NCBI RefSeq assembly: GCF_037975245.1
Contig: NC_092567.1
Location: forward strand, 18,234,876 to 18,298,875
Reading direction: 5' to 3'
Length of the DNA stretch: 64,000 bases
Origin: Apostichopus japonicus
Lineage: Eukaryota; Echinodermata; Holothuroidea; Aspidochirotida; Stichopodidae
Shown: in pieces, positions 22,638 to 35,600 of the stretch
Layout of the letters: the number at the start of each line of letters is the position of its first letter
Numbering within the stretch: the first letter of the stretch is position 1
Made by a program: the position numbers and the translations under genes
Notes under the pieces: model-generated
What the model saw: only the letters and a program-made list of their open reading frames with translations
Database searches by the model: none
Told to the model about the DNA's origin: nothing

Positions 22638-22895
22638 TATATAAATTTTATGTGAAGTTTTACTAATTTTGGGGATACTTTTACCAAAATTAAATAAATT
22701 TAGTTTTTAAGCACTAGGATGTTTTTGGTAAACAAGGATAGATTTGACTCATGAAACTTTTTTCAAATTATTCCCTACAGAATACTGTTCGAGATTGATC
22801 CAGGGAGAGGGTCTAGGGCAAAGAAATCTTACAGATGGTGTATAAATCCGAAAGTAACTTCTCTTTATGAGCGGATGAAGGAAAGTAGAGAGTGA
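21386..22895 (+). CDS. Gene D: small protein with unrecognised, probably conserved domain
   Basis: Three exons support a gene. 21386-21511 starts at ATG right after the acceptor cttgcag|, carries Cys/His pairs (CSCGVH...CHEEKC, zinc-binding-like) and ends |gtaagt. 22117-22282 encodes PLLYPTSIIAALKMLFMSYY then VFNICYP and AYIQR. 22781-22895 encodes ILFEIDPGRGSRAKKSYRW then INPKVTSLYERM and TGA. Exons 2 and 3 join in phase 2. Exon 1 ends in phase 0 while exon 2 needs phase 1, so a middle exon, another start exon or another splice site is missing from this model. A polyadenylation signal is at 24049. I do not recognise a named family; the SYYVFNICYP...IQR...INPKV pattern resembles uncharacterised C-terminal domains of animal and transposon-associated proteins, from memory only. 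Confidence 0.6.
21711..22078. mobile_element. MITE-like repeat, copy 1, in gene D intron
   Basis: Begins aagggcataggaaccgg and ends ccttcctacgccactg. The ends are imperfect inverted repeats and long G and C runs lie just inside. An inverted copy is at 25305-25658. It finishes 38 bp before the acceptor of the second gene D exon. Confidence 0.75.
22117..22282 (+). CDS. Gene D middle coding exon
   Basis: 166 nt, acceptor gtaacag|, donor AG|gtacag, phases 1 to 2. Encodes CNPFLRNRMAITVDQEPLLY then PTSIIAALKMLFMSYYVFN, an amphipathic helical-looking segment. Confidence 0.62.
22545..22634. repeat. (TA)n microsatellite in gene D intron
   Basis: TA array between the second and third gene D exons. 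Confidence 0.95.
22781..22895 (+). CDS. Gene D terminal coding exon
   Basis: Acceptor ttccctacag|, enters in phase 2, basic sequence GRGSRAKKSYRW, ends MKESRE then TGA. About 1.15 kb of 3' UTR would reach the AATAAA at 24049. Confidence 0.62.
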
Positions 22896-24048
22896 GATAT
22901 GCAGTGAATGTGGCCAAAAGTATTAAGCTACTTGGTTTAACTGCATTTAATTTTGTTTTGTTTAATGCCGTATACTTTTTGTTTTTTGTTTAATGATACC
23001 TCCATTTCAAAAGCACTGACTCTGTGAACTATTCTGCTATAAATCACTAAATTTTACAGATTCATGTTACAATGTAACTTAAAGTTGATTTCTAAAATAC
23101 TTAATAAACAGTAAGGTAATCTGCTTGCTTCAGAAGTATTTTAACCAAACATTGTATTTTCTTAAATACAAAATATGATTCTGTACAGAACAACCACATA
23201 GCTTTTTCAGTACAAGTTGGATGTAACTATATAAAAATATCCAAATTTGAGCACTGTCAAGTAGATTTTCTGATTGTTCTATAAATTGGAAAGGGTTCAT
23301 TTTACCAAAAAAATATCCCAGTGTGCCTGAGCATTTCAATGGAAGATTCATCACTTTGACATTGACCATCAATCTAACTGTTTTCTTTTTTTCTTTCTAT
23401 TGATTTGGGAGTTGGTCTGATAGCAGTAAAGCTTATATTATTTCCAAGAGTAGCAACTGTACTCATTCGAAACAAAGTATTTTTACTAGAAGAAATCCTT
23501 TTAAGTACTCTAAGCATATAAATAGTATTTGAGTTTCACACTGTTAATAGCTTTTTGTTTCAGGTTCAGTTTCAATGCAACTTAAGTGGTTTCCAGGTTC
23601 ATGTTATTGTTTTGTTTCTTATTTCTTTAGTATGTCATAGAGTAGTATTTTTTAGTCGTTGCTCTTTCATTCTAGACACTATCTCTTTGTAAGAGTGCTA
23701 ATTACAATGGACAGCAGTATCCTTGGTAGGTTCATAAGGTAAATTAACCCCTTGCTATTCAGCATTTATCAATCTTGCTTAAATAGTATTTTACCTTTGG
23801 AAGTCTAATATCATCAGGAAAGTCCAGATTAATGTGCTGAGATAGCTTAGTAGTAGTATGATAATATCACTGTTTTTCAACGCACTGGTAGACAAATTCA
23901 CACTTTATCCCTGTTTTGGAATGATATCTAAACTGTCCATGTTAGTGTAATATATTGTTACATTGTTGTTTGCAGTGCTAATTCCACATTTGCTGTATAT
24001 GATGTTATCCTAAAAGTCTAAAACACCTGTCAAGATTGCATGTTGGTA

Positions 24049-24054
24049 AATAAA
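24049..24054 (+). terminator. Candidate polyadenylation signal of gene D
   Basis: AATAAA followed by a GT-rich stretch (gatatgtgtgtttgg). Confidence 0.4.
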
Positions 24055-24069
24055 GATATGTGTGTTTGG

Positions 24070-25300
24070 TAAATTTGACTCTCTCAATGTGTTCCTCTTG
24101 GTATAACGTTTATTTTTTCATCTAAATCTCTTTCATGTACAACAAATTCCTCTCCACATAGGATTCGCCCAGGATCACAAATTACTTTACCCATATATAG
24201 CAGCTTCATTTGAATACATAATTTTTACTTTCAACCACAACTTTTTAGCGTGTATACAAACTGTTATTTGGTAAATTAACGGAAACATTCTGTCTAGAAA
24301 CGAAAAAAGTTCGACCAATATACAAAAAGTATTTTGAATGTTACATCACTTTTTTCATGTTGCCACATAAAATTCTACCTGAATAAATAGAAATGAATCT
24401 GTTCCTACACAAACCGTAGTTGTGCATTTACAGTTGCTGTTGTACACTGATGAAAAAACAGATGGAAACTAATTGACAGCTTTTCTTTTGTAAATATACA
24501 GAGAAATTTTTTACAGTGTACTGACTACTCATGTATTGTTTTTTTTCCCCTTTCTGACAACAGTGGTCTATTTGTCATTGATTCTTTGTAAGTCCATCAA
24601 ATGTATTCAGGTTTATGTTTCCAAGTCTCAAAGCATTGTGAGGTAAGCATACTTTCCTGAATGTTAAAGATCGGTTGGCTTTAAAGGGCTTCTTTGTTCG
24701 CCACAAATTCCTCCAAGAATGCACGCTGTCAGCTATATTCAAACATAAATGAAAACAAAAATTAACAGCTGAACTTTGACCTGTGATACGATGACAGCGA
24801 CGTAGCTACAGGGGTGTCTCACCCCCCCCCCCCCACCTCTCCTCCCTCCGCAAGTATTGGCTTGAATCTTCAATAGTTGGAAAATGTGTGGTCAAAAACA
24901 TGAAAGTTGGAAAAGTTTATCTATGGTATGCAACATCTCTTAAATTAATTTATGGTGATCACATCCTTGATGAAATGAATTCTTATTTCTGAGTCAATAA
25001 TATTTTCTAATATTTCTCATTTTAGGCTAACATTATTATACAAGATTTGACGAAAACTGAAAATTAATCGAACTCTTGTACAACCTATTATAAATATAAA
25101 AATTAGACCTACTACAAATTAACTTTAAAATAGTCTGAATAGCCGTTATAGATTATTTAAGGTACAAGGAATTGACAATCCACTTATGTTATGCTGCTAA
25201 ACATTTCAGTGATTGACTTTGTACGTGTTCACGGTGTTCATTTCGCAAGCCTAGGTATGACTATATTGTAACCCGCAACGGTATAGGGTAGCTTTACTAA
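24070..25300. other. Intergenic DNA after gene D
   Basis: AT-rich, without an exon I can support. A C-run with gtagctacaggggtgtc around 24800 looks like an end of a short repeat. Confidence 0.35.
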
Positions 25301-25304
25301 CACA

Positions 25305-25658
25305 CAGTGGCGTAGGAAGGTACTTTTGAGTGGGGGGGGGGCTGAAGACTGATGGCCGGCCTGGGGGAGGGGTCTAAGGGGAGGGGGTGAATTTTTTGCA
25401 TTTCCAGGTAGCCTTAGATGCAATTTGGTGCAATATAGCACACTTCAACACCCACTCCATTTTGTAAACTTAATTTTGTATTTTCACCAGGCCTTAGATG
25501 CAATTTGGTGCTCCAAATGAGATTTTTTTTCTCATTTGGAAATGAAAAAGGGGTTTTCTGACTTGCGAAGCGGGGGGGCGGAATGATGCTTCCGCCCCTC
25601 CACATTTTTCACTGGGGGGGCTGGAGCCCCCAGCCCCCCCCCCGGTTCCTACGCCCTT
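25305..25658. mobile_element. MITE-like repeat, copy 2 (inverted)
   Basis: Inverse of 21711-22078, starting cagtggcgtaggaagg and ending ggttcctacgccctt. The two copies are about 3.2 kb apart in opposite orientation. Confidence 0.78.
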
Positions 25659-26611
25659 GCTAACACAGTCAAGAAGATTTCTATTAGTCAGTCTTATCCT
25701 ACGAATCCACCGAGTTGGAAAATAATGATTCTAGCTGGAATATTATGAGTCTATGCCCGCCCCTCCCCGAATCAGGAAACCCTTATATCCTCCCTCCCTC
25801 CCTACCCCCCCCCCCTCCTAATCAGAAGACCCTATAAACGTCCCTGTAGGAGGTTGTGGTTTTGACCTAACGATGCAGAAAATTACCAGCATTTTTGTCA
25901 AGCAATCAACTTCAGCCACCACCGGAATATCCCCCTTAATTAACCAAGTTCTTTGTGGCACCAAGCTATGGCGGGCCATCAGTCTCATATCGTGGGAAAC
26001 TGACATTTACCGATTAAAATCCACATATACCAATTTCCTTCGACTTATACTAGATTCTAGCAGCTTAAATTGACTTCTACCGATTAAACTTGACCTATCA
26101 TCGATTTAAACTGGTAGATGTCGATTATCTCTATCTATATCTACGGTATATCTATATGACTGTGTTTTAGCGCTGTGCGTGTTGCATCACTTAAAGGCAT
26201 TCGTGTTGTAAGCTGAGGACATATTTTTGTGTTAACTTCTCCCGTAACTGGTTATAATGAATAGCTATTATTATATGAAAGAAAAGACTTCATAGCTAGT
26301 AGTCACCAGCAATACCATATAGTTCTTTGTGATAAAGGGATACCCCCTCCCTCCAAAAAACACAAAAACGTGTTAGTAATACGTAGGCCCATATATATTG
26401 TGGTAAAATGGGACTCATTGACTTATGCTTTTAGACAGAGTCTACCTTTATCGGAACAGAAAAGGAAAAATGCACGATGAATAGATACATTTTATTGAAT
26501 ATTCATGATCATAATATAAAAAAACAGCCGAGCGTACACCGTTTCATGCACAAGCATAGTTATACACACTCACCTTTACACGTTGTTGTTAAATGCGCTA
26601 ACAAGAAAAAC

Positions 26612-26669
26612 ATGGATTTTCACCGACAAGTTTTGGGTTTTTGCTTACTGATTCTCCTCATCGCAAGAA
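26612..26669 (+). CDS. Gene C exon 1: signal peptide
   Basis: MDFHRQVLGFCLLILLIAR then donor A|GTAAGT (phase 1). VLGFCLLILLIA is a hydrophobic secretion core. Same phase and design as gene B exon 1. Confidence 0.78.
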
Positions 26670-29600
26670 GTAAGTTTCTTGTTGTTTTTTTTAAATAATT
26701 TCTGTTACTTGAAAACAATGTTTTGTATTCATATTATCAATATTGTTATCTTTTTTCTTTCAATTTGCGTAAACCATGCACTATCAAGAACTGTTTTCTG
26801 CTTTTAAACTATGATATTCTTCCTAAGCTTTTAACAAACAAAAATATATCCTTCTTTTGAGCAATGGTGATTTTCGCATTTAGACAAATGACAAATGAGT
26901 GCAGATATCAGATGCTTTAAACTAACTTAGCGTTACAGTATAAAGTGGAGTGATTAGGATTGCAAGAACTCAAGGGGTGTTAAGAAAATATGAAATCTTT
27001 CCGTTTCTGTTCCTGTGGTTATGTGCGTGTCCCCCTTTTCAACCCCCCCCCCCCACACACACACACTCATTTGTCCCATGTTCTAAACACTTTAGGGTAA
27101 AGATAACACACAGTGCTGATCCTTTACAGCTCCTCCAATCTTAAATCAAGGTTAAATTTGCTTCAAGTTAACATTGTTTGGCAAACTGGAACAGTACATT
27201 TGGTAACCTGTGGGTTGGGGGAAATCCAAATTTCTTTCCCGACTGATTAAGGTAGAGGGCTAAACATATGACCCAGAGACGAATGAAGTTACGAGACACA
27301 CATTTTCTGCCACATTTTAAATTTTATGATGAGTCACAGTGCAACCGCATTTTTCATCGTATATTTCAAGTAATTCTGATAATTCCATTTGTCGATTGTA
27401 CCAACTATCAGCAGTTGTTGATGGCATTCAACATTTCAGACACATTTTTCTATCTCCCCGACAGTTGTTTCGGGTGAGGCCAGTGGCAATCCAACGCTCA
27501 TTTATCTTGAAAGTGGTTCTGGTGGCAGCATTCGGGACCTTGCAAATGGGTTTCAAGCATCAGCAGCTTCAGGATCCCGCGGTGATATCGTCTACAACGA
27601 AAATACAATGACTTACTATTATGTCTTAGACGGCTTGGTGGAAACGGTAATGCGTGATACCTTTGCCACTGCAACTCTGTTTGATGATGGTAAGTTTCCA
27701 GCTCAAAAGTGCGTCATCAATTGTTGTTGTTGTGGCGAAGCGAGGTTCCTGGTAAAATTCAAAATTTACTTCAAATTTAAATCAAAATAATACAAGAACT
27801 GGTGGCTGACTGCTTATCATCCACTAAAGAGCCTGCATAAAATGTATAAAACTGAGTGGGCCTGACGTTTCGATCCTAACAGGATCTTCTTCAGATGCTA
27901 AATGACAAGAAGACACCTATAGTCACACTGTTGCGCCTTCTGACATTATTTTCTTTTGTTCACCAAGTTAATCCTCGGCTAATGAGCTTTTATATTTATA
28001 ACCGTGAAGGTTTGTCCGTATAAAATTAGCAAGCCCAGTGGTAGACCGTTCGGTAGCCTAGGTAACAAGGGGGAAAAACAGGCCTTAAAGTCACTTTGAC
28101 AACCCTCGATCAGCCACGCTATGTCTGACACAGGAGAAGACCGCGAGGATGAATTCCAAGATAGCTTGTCTGATTCAGATGTGTTTATTCCTCTGGAGGA
28201 TACCAATCTAGACCCCACCCAGAGACTGGAGAATGCTGTTCAGAAAGCAATTCAAAGAATGTCTGCAGAGCATACTAAGCCTACAAATGAACTTTGAACG
28301 TGAATGAAAGGTTCATTCCGAAGAAATCAAGAAATTTAAGTCTGACAATTCCAAATTGAGCAGACATTGTGTAGATTTAGCTATAACCGGGTAACAAGCC
28401 TTGAAAGTAAACACTCGATTTGCAAGCATCGCTTCCAAACGAGAATGAACGTTTTCTCCGAGAAAAAAAATAATAACTTGCGTATCGTGGGTTACGAAAC
28501 CGAGCCTAGAGAAGTCTGTCTGGAGATCCTTAAGGGGGGTTTTGACATACCATTGTTTAGTATACCGTTGTTTGGTATACCATAGTCTAGTATACAATTG
28601 TCTAGTATACCATTGTTTAGTATACCATTGTCCAGTATATCTTGTCTCCCATTGTCTTGTATAACATTGTCTAGTATAACACCGGCATTCAATAGATGTA
28701 AAACTGGAAAACGAGCTCATCGAGATAGAAAAGTGGCAGTGCGGGGAAGAAACAGACGTACTCTCGTTAAACTTTCCTTTTTCAAGAGAAACTCTTCTTC
28801 GCTCTGAGAACTGCAAAAGAAAAGATCGAAGATTGCGGCTATTTTATGACAGACGACCTCACCTTTATTAACCAGAGGCCGCAGATTTATACAAAAATGG
28901 CAACAGACTTCATGATTTCCAGCGAGGAATGTGCATGGAGGAGGAAGAACCGCGTATTCGTTCTCTGACTCCTAGATTATACAAAAGTGGACTGTTACAG
29001 AAGCCCTAGCTTCTGCAACTACTCATATCCAGATAACAATGGTTTTTCTTCCTTATCGTTGGATTTTGTGAGGATTATTGGTCTTAAAGTTCATTTGGTC
29101 CATGCAGAACCTGCCTGTGCTGCCGTGACGTTCGTTTCAGTGTTGATCACTTGTTTGATTGTTGTGGCCCTCTTTCAATGGGAATCTGGACATCTTTTGT
29201 GTCTTTTTTCCCGTTGGATTCACTTTCTTTTTTGTTACTTTTTTAATCTCTTTGGTAATGATGCTCGAAACTTAAACTTTGTGGACCTAATAACTCAGTT
29301 GATTAATACAGAGCCGACCTCCAATACAACTATTAAGTCTGCAGCTATTCAGTGGGAACTTCTTTAATTTAAAATTATGTTCTGTCAATATGAAGTATTT
29401 CAAAGATAAGGCTTATGAACGTATAGGCGTAAGGAAAATTATGTATTGCCAAAAGTTTCCGATCTTGAATGTCATGTATATTTGTCTATCACTTCTTTTG
29501 CTAGGATGCTAGGAGATCTCCCAAACAAAACAAAACATTTCGTAGACGTTTGGGGGTATTTCTTCATCACGAATATTCTTTTTAGTATGAGCCTATGAAA

Positions 29601-32600
29601 GATGATCATGGTTAAATTTGTGGTAGCTTTTGAAAATTCATTTCTATTCCTTTAGTGACAGGAGACGTGATTGGTATCGAGGTATGCTGCGAACGGATCT
29701 TCGCAGTCCTCGACCTCGGCGGAGGTTCTTACTCCATAGTATTTTGCTTGAACGATTTCACGTACACTCTACTTACCTTCAACGGACGAATCTGTGCCCC
29801 GAGGATTGCTGTCTACTGTGCAATGCGGTAAAATACAAATACTTTGAATATCGTCAATATCATGCATAATGTCAACGCGTTAATTCAGAATTAGTATACT
29901 CAAATATTGAAGGAAAGACGCCAGAAGTGGTAAAGCTAAACATAAAATGAAAAGCATTGTATTGGTCCATATTTTGTGAGATCCATTGTATACCATTGTA
30001 TCGTATACCACTATCTTGTACCCTGATTTTATAACTAAAAAAACAATAAATATCGGGTCTAAAGGGTTCAAAAGAAAAACCTTGATCAGAAATAATACCA
30101 TCTGCTTCGAATTTCCAGTTGACAGCACTTTCAATTCATTTGTAAGATGGTCCTCCTGACCAGGTTAAGAGAGGTTGCACCTTCGCTACGGTCCCATTGC
30201 CAACAAAGATATCATTATAACCACGCTCAGTTTTGATGAAATCCAAACTGAGCAAAAGTCTTGAATCTTCGCAAGTTGAGAAAACAAGTTCCATTTGAGC
30301 GTTGTTTGGAAAGGAGGATGGATAATTTAGGGACGAAAAGTTGTAGTACGTTTGAATACGCTATCTGTAACGCTATCTGTAACGCCAAATATAGCAGCGT
30401 CCTGAAACTTAAAAGAGAGTATTATAAGAAACTTGTCAAATTTGTTTGATAAGAAACTTGTTATTCTATTAAAAGGAAAATAAAGATAAAGAAAATAGAA
30501 TATTAAAAGAAAATTGCCGATAGTTGTCAAAAAGGGGGTAGGGAATTTGAACATAAATCTCTGCAAACGTTGCAAAATATAACACCAAACTGCAAATAAG
30601 CATCTCTAGTATACCATTGTCTAGTATACCATTGTCTAGTATACCATTGTCTAGTATGCTATTGTCTATAGTAAACCATTGTCTAGTATACCATTGCCTA
30701 GTATACCATTGTATGCCATGTCTATAGTAAAGCATTTTCTAGTATACAATTTCCTAGTATACTATTGTCTAGTATACCATTTTCTAGTATACCATTGTGT
30801 ATTATACCATTGTCCAGTGGCCATTGTCCAGTATACCATTGTCCAGTATTTCATTGTCTAGTATACTATTGTCCAGTATATCATGTATATCATTGTCTAG
30901 TATACTATTGTTTAGTATACCATATTCTAGTAGACCATTTTTTAATATATAATTGTCTAGTATACCATTGTTTAGTATACCATTGTCCAGTATATCTTGT
31001 CTACCATTGTCTTGTACAACATTGTTTAGTATACCATTGTCTAGTAGGCCTATACCATTGTCTAGTATAACACCGACATGATCACTACAGTATTCTACCT
31101 AATACTTCAGAACATTTTAGAGAAGTGAATGTCAAAAGTCAAAAGGCGTATTAATGTCTTCTAAACAGTGTTATGTACATCACAACTGACAACGGTATTG
31201 ATTCCTGGGATTTTTCGGATATAAACAATGCGTTGACGAGCCTAGTGACCCTCCCATCTGGAACTTTCGTAAGCGATACGACCACTTATGGAAGTTGCCC
31301 TTTGAGTCTGGTGTATGGATTAAGTGAGTAATAGGTAACTAAGAGAACACCAGTACGCCACCACCCCACCCCCCCCCACCCACACACACATTTCACCCCA
31401 TACCAATTTAACTTTTGTCATTTCATGTATTTGTTTCTCCTCAATATACAGGTTTAACAAAGAATAGTTACTAACATAAATTGAAGTACAACGAGGAAGG
31501 AAGTGGCCTATAGAATACCGTCATTCCTAGTATTACAATATTAAAAGTCAGAATACGATTGTAGCAAGAATCCCAAGTCCATCATTGGCAAACGTTACTA
31601 TCACAAAGACTAAGAATATGCAAACTGTAAACACAAGTAGGCCTACTACATTTTACATAATCAAAAGCTTCGTTTATGACGTTTTTGCACTCAAAAGAAT
31701 ACACTGACATTTTCTAACTACTTAAGACTTCGGGTACAAAAATGAACGAAATATGTAAACCAAGCCATGATACACAAATTAACAATCCTTTGGTTCCACT
31801 ATAGTTGTAAAAAGTATTAGCTTCCATTCAGAGACGTTGTAGGTCCTTGAGCTTCCAGATTCTTTTTGATAACTTCACTGTTGTGTTTGCGTACCAGAGC
31901 AACTATTTTGCCATCGTGAGACCAGGCTGATCTGAGAATAGGGTTGGTTTTTGCTGCCTGAAATAATTGCTGGCTATCCTTGTAAGCTCTATTTTGATCA
32001 CAAGTTTTGTGCCTTCTAGTTTGCGTCTGGTTTTGATATATTTCTCCCTGAAAGTTCTCGAACTTTACTATGATGGCCTTAGGTTTAACTTGTTTAACTT
32101 GAACGGTTCAGTGTGAAACCAAGGTAATGGTTCAACTGCCTGAACAGTCGAATTTTCTCAAGACCCCAGGCCAGCCAACATCATCTTCTTTATAAAAATC
32201 ATTTATTCCCCCCCACAGCCCTTCCATAACGTATCAGGCCCCTATATAATCAGTCGCGGAAATTTTGAATTTGGCCCTCCCACCTTTGAAATCCTGCACA
32301 TTTTGCTGGTTAATATCGGTTATAGACTACTAAGCTTTGAAGCAACATCCGGAAGTGTTCTTAGCATAATCTTTGTAATGTAAAAGAAGTGACTGCACTA
32401 TAACCCTTCGAACCCCTGATCCCCCGTTTCTTGTTTACTATACTCCTGGTCTTATTATCCATGTTTTAATGATATTGGCTAGAATACATGTAGCAGCCCC
32501 AATTTTTGTTTACTTGTTCTGAGACTCTTACATCCATCTACAGATTCGGCAGGATCGACCGATCTATTTTTCACTTTGATGGATGGGACTATAATATACA

Positions 32601-35600
32601 GTTCATCTGCTGGTGCAGCAATCACCACTTTTCTAGACGTCGTAGGTCGGACAGATGTCTCCTTCCTCGCAGCCGACGATGTGTGTCTTTATTTCTCTAC
32701 TTTCGATGGAACGACACATCGAGTGGAGTACGTTACTCGAAGTGCACCAACTGGTACACCCACTATCGTTCAAGATAATACCGAAGTCGCTGGTCTGGAT
32801 GCCTGTGAGCCGCCCTGTCAAGACACAATGTGTCGTAAGTATAACCGTTGTATACTGTACCCTTTGTATTCGCAACACACTATAGCTATGAACGTGATTG
32901 GTACTGGGTGACAGGATTAGATCTTTATCTCGTGATTTCTTGTTTGTTTTTGTTGCTTGTTTGCGTGTAGGGAGGGAAACTTATGTGTAAAGTAAAGCGC
33001 GGTGCAGGGTTCACAGAATGGACTCATATGGCGTCCTGGTATCGAATTCGTGCTTCTTATGTGACCTTGCTTTGTGAACTTGTTTCGGACTCGGCCTGCT
33101 TTGTACTCGCGACTTTTCCAGAACTTCACTATAGCCCTGCCATTTATTCCCCCCCCCCCCCCCCATACAAATATTTAAAAAAAACAGTATATCGGATAGT
33201 TGGAAAACGAATTCGAAACTCCCTATCCTTGAGAATCCCTCGGAACGAACTATCAGCTTATTGTTTGTTGATTCGTATTGGAGTTTTATGATCCACGCTG
33301 CAAACGCCACCATCTTCTTTAATGGTAACTAATGCCCTCATACTCCCCATTGCCCATATACAAAACATCTGGTATTTATATCAACTTGTCGTGCATATAA
33401 CCCCATATCATTAAACACCCTCCCCCCCCCCGCTCCGCCCGCCACCCAAAAGGCACTAAATAAACAGTTGTTGCTTTAATCGTAACATTTAACTCCCTAA
33501 CCACCACCCATATCCGCCCTTCCCCAGCCCCCACCCCTATCCCATCCTTATCCAACCGGACACGACTATTTTCCTGATTCCCCCTATAGGCTATTTATTT
33601 CCGAATAACATATGTATTTTGTGTTCGTTAATTTGACAGCTGCCTCTTGTAGCTGTGGATGTGGATCATGTTTGCCAGGTCCTGGAACCGCTGCGGGAGA
33701 ATGCGTTTGTAACTTTCTACCACAGGCACGATGTGTATACTCAGGGGGTACTCCCGCTCCGGCTGCCTGTAACACTGGTAAGCGTTTACTCCATTTTACC
33801 ACGATCGATCGTATATGGTTTCTTCGTCTACGTGGTTGATTCCAAGCGACGTCTTTCTGGCTTGTTTAATAAAGAAAGTGATGACATCCCCCAATTGCAA
33901 GTGTCTCTCACAGACCAAATGTATAAAGTAAGGAAGTAACACAACGTTAGAAACCTAAACTTGAACCATAACATTACGTGATGTAACCAAGCGTATTGAT
34001 GTGTCCATCATAAGCAATCACTTCACCGTACATTGTCCATGGGCTTCCAGTGGATTCGCCCTGCATCAGAATAAGGGCCTTTATGCCATCCCCTGGACCC
34101 CACGACTTATGTAAAAGAGGGTGCGGGTGCGGGGGTGTAGACATTTTTTTGCAATTGCTAAGGAGGTACGAAAAGAGGGAAAGGTTAAGAATAACTGCAT
34201 TAAAGAATATCTCAGGCCATTGTGGGAATTGATTGGTGAGGTTTTTTATGGATGAGTGAACTATGAACCTGTGGTAATGTGTCAATAAGAGTGATATTGG
34301 CAAATCTGTGTCAACGTTGTCGATATATCAAAGTTTCACGCAAAAATTCCAGGATTTTCCACGGATAGTCACAAGTCTTCACCTGCGGATTTGATCTCGT
34401 GACGGTACATTGCCAAATGACGTGCACGATTCTATAGGCCTTCCAAAGGCTTCAACATGATATCTATCATCTTTGTCGTATACTTGCACACTCAACGGTT
34501 AGCCGTCACTGCAGTTCTCGACTAAACCGACCACAAAACCATCGTTTCAAAAATTGAAAAAGTGATGATAACCTATACGATTTCCTTTAATTGCTGTAAA
34601 TGTTTCTGTAGAAGATGAGAACAACGAATCGGTACCATTTCCAAGTTTGACGTTGTATATATTCTGTTTAAGAAAGCTGAAACATTGCCGTGATGCCACC
34701 GCCATATGAATGAAAACCAAAAGGCACTCTTTCTTTGACCTTCGCAATTAGAAATTTGCCTTGCCGATATCGATCCCGAAGTCAAACGCTGTCATAAGCA
34801 TTAAGCAATTTGTTAACATTAATTTCACTCAATTAGCATGGTTACTTAAGAAAGTAAAAAAGGGGTTGTGACGTATTTTCGTTTCGTGCTTTTGTCTCAA
34901 GCATGCGATTATTTGTTAGTTGGTTTCGTTATCAAACCACGGGGATCCGTATTTCTTGCCGAAATACAGAATTCAACTGACAGGTGCAGGAATTCTCTGG
35001 TTTATCGTGCTGTAATATTCATCCAGTCTGATTATTTAGAACCTTTTATATAATTTCAGTCATTGTTTATTCATATTATTTGTTAACCATTCAAGTATCT
35101 TACTGACTGTCTGAACAATGTTTGAAATTGTTTGATCACAATGTTGTTTTCATGCTGATATTTGGTAGGTCTTTGTACACTCCTTTTTATAAATATTTGC
35201 TATACTTTTACTGGTTTTGATAAATTAATTAACCTTTTCACCTAACAGTTTCTCGTAATCCCATTGGAGGACTTCGTCATATGTCATTGTTTAACGTCTC
35301 TGATTAGAAGTACTGCCAGGTGTGTTCCTGTTTTTTCTTGCATTTCATTACATTCGAACATTTTATTGCACATGTGGTCTTACCTCTGTAACCAGTTGCG
35401 GTAGGATGAAACTTTGCGATGCGTCTGTATTCGAATGAGAAATAAAATTGTGAACATTGTGAATTCTGCCGACAAGCAACTATTCCGGAGACGAAAACTA
35501 ATCCAGCTCATCTTTAAAAGGATTTTATGTGTTTCCTTTTTCAAAACCATCATCAATATAGGGTATGAAACATTTGTTTTGTTTTTTACACAATCTCATT

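Noticed and set aside
28987-29367. 126-codon frame in the intron after gene C exon 2
   Set aside because: Hydrophobic stretches but no domain, splice sites or similarity that I can support; probably part of the LINE remnant or chance.
30679-31070. Open frames of MSSIPLPSIP type (also 28598-28807)
   Set aside because: They are the 15-bp minisatellite read in frame.
28543-31080. Possible CRISPR array
   Set aside because: The units are head-to-tail without unique spacers, and the window is eukaryotic.
32506-32778. Other-frame open segments over gene C exon 5 (also 32633-32885)
   Set aside because: The phase-1 frame between consensus splice sites carries the propeller-like motifs and joins neighbours; the others are shadows.
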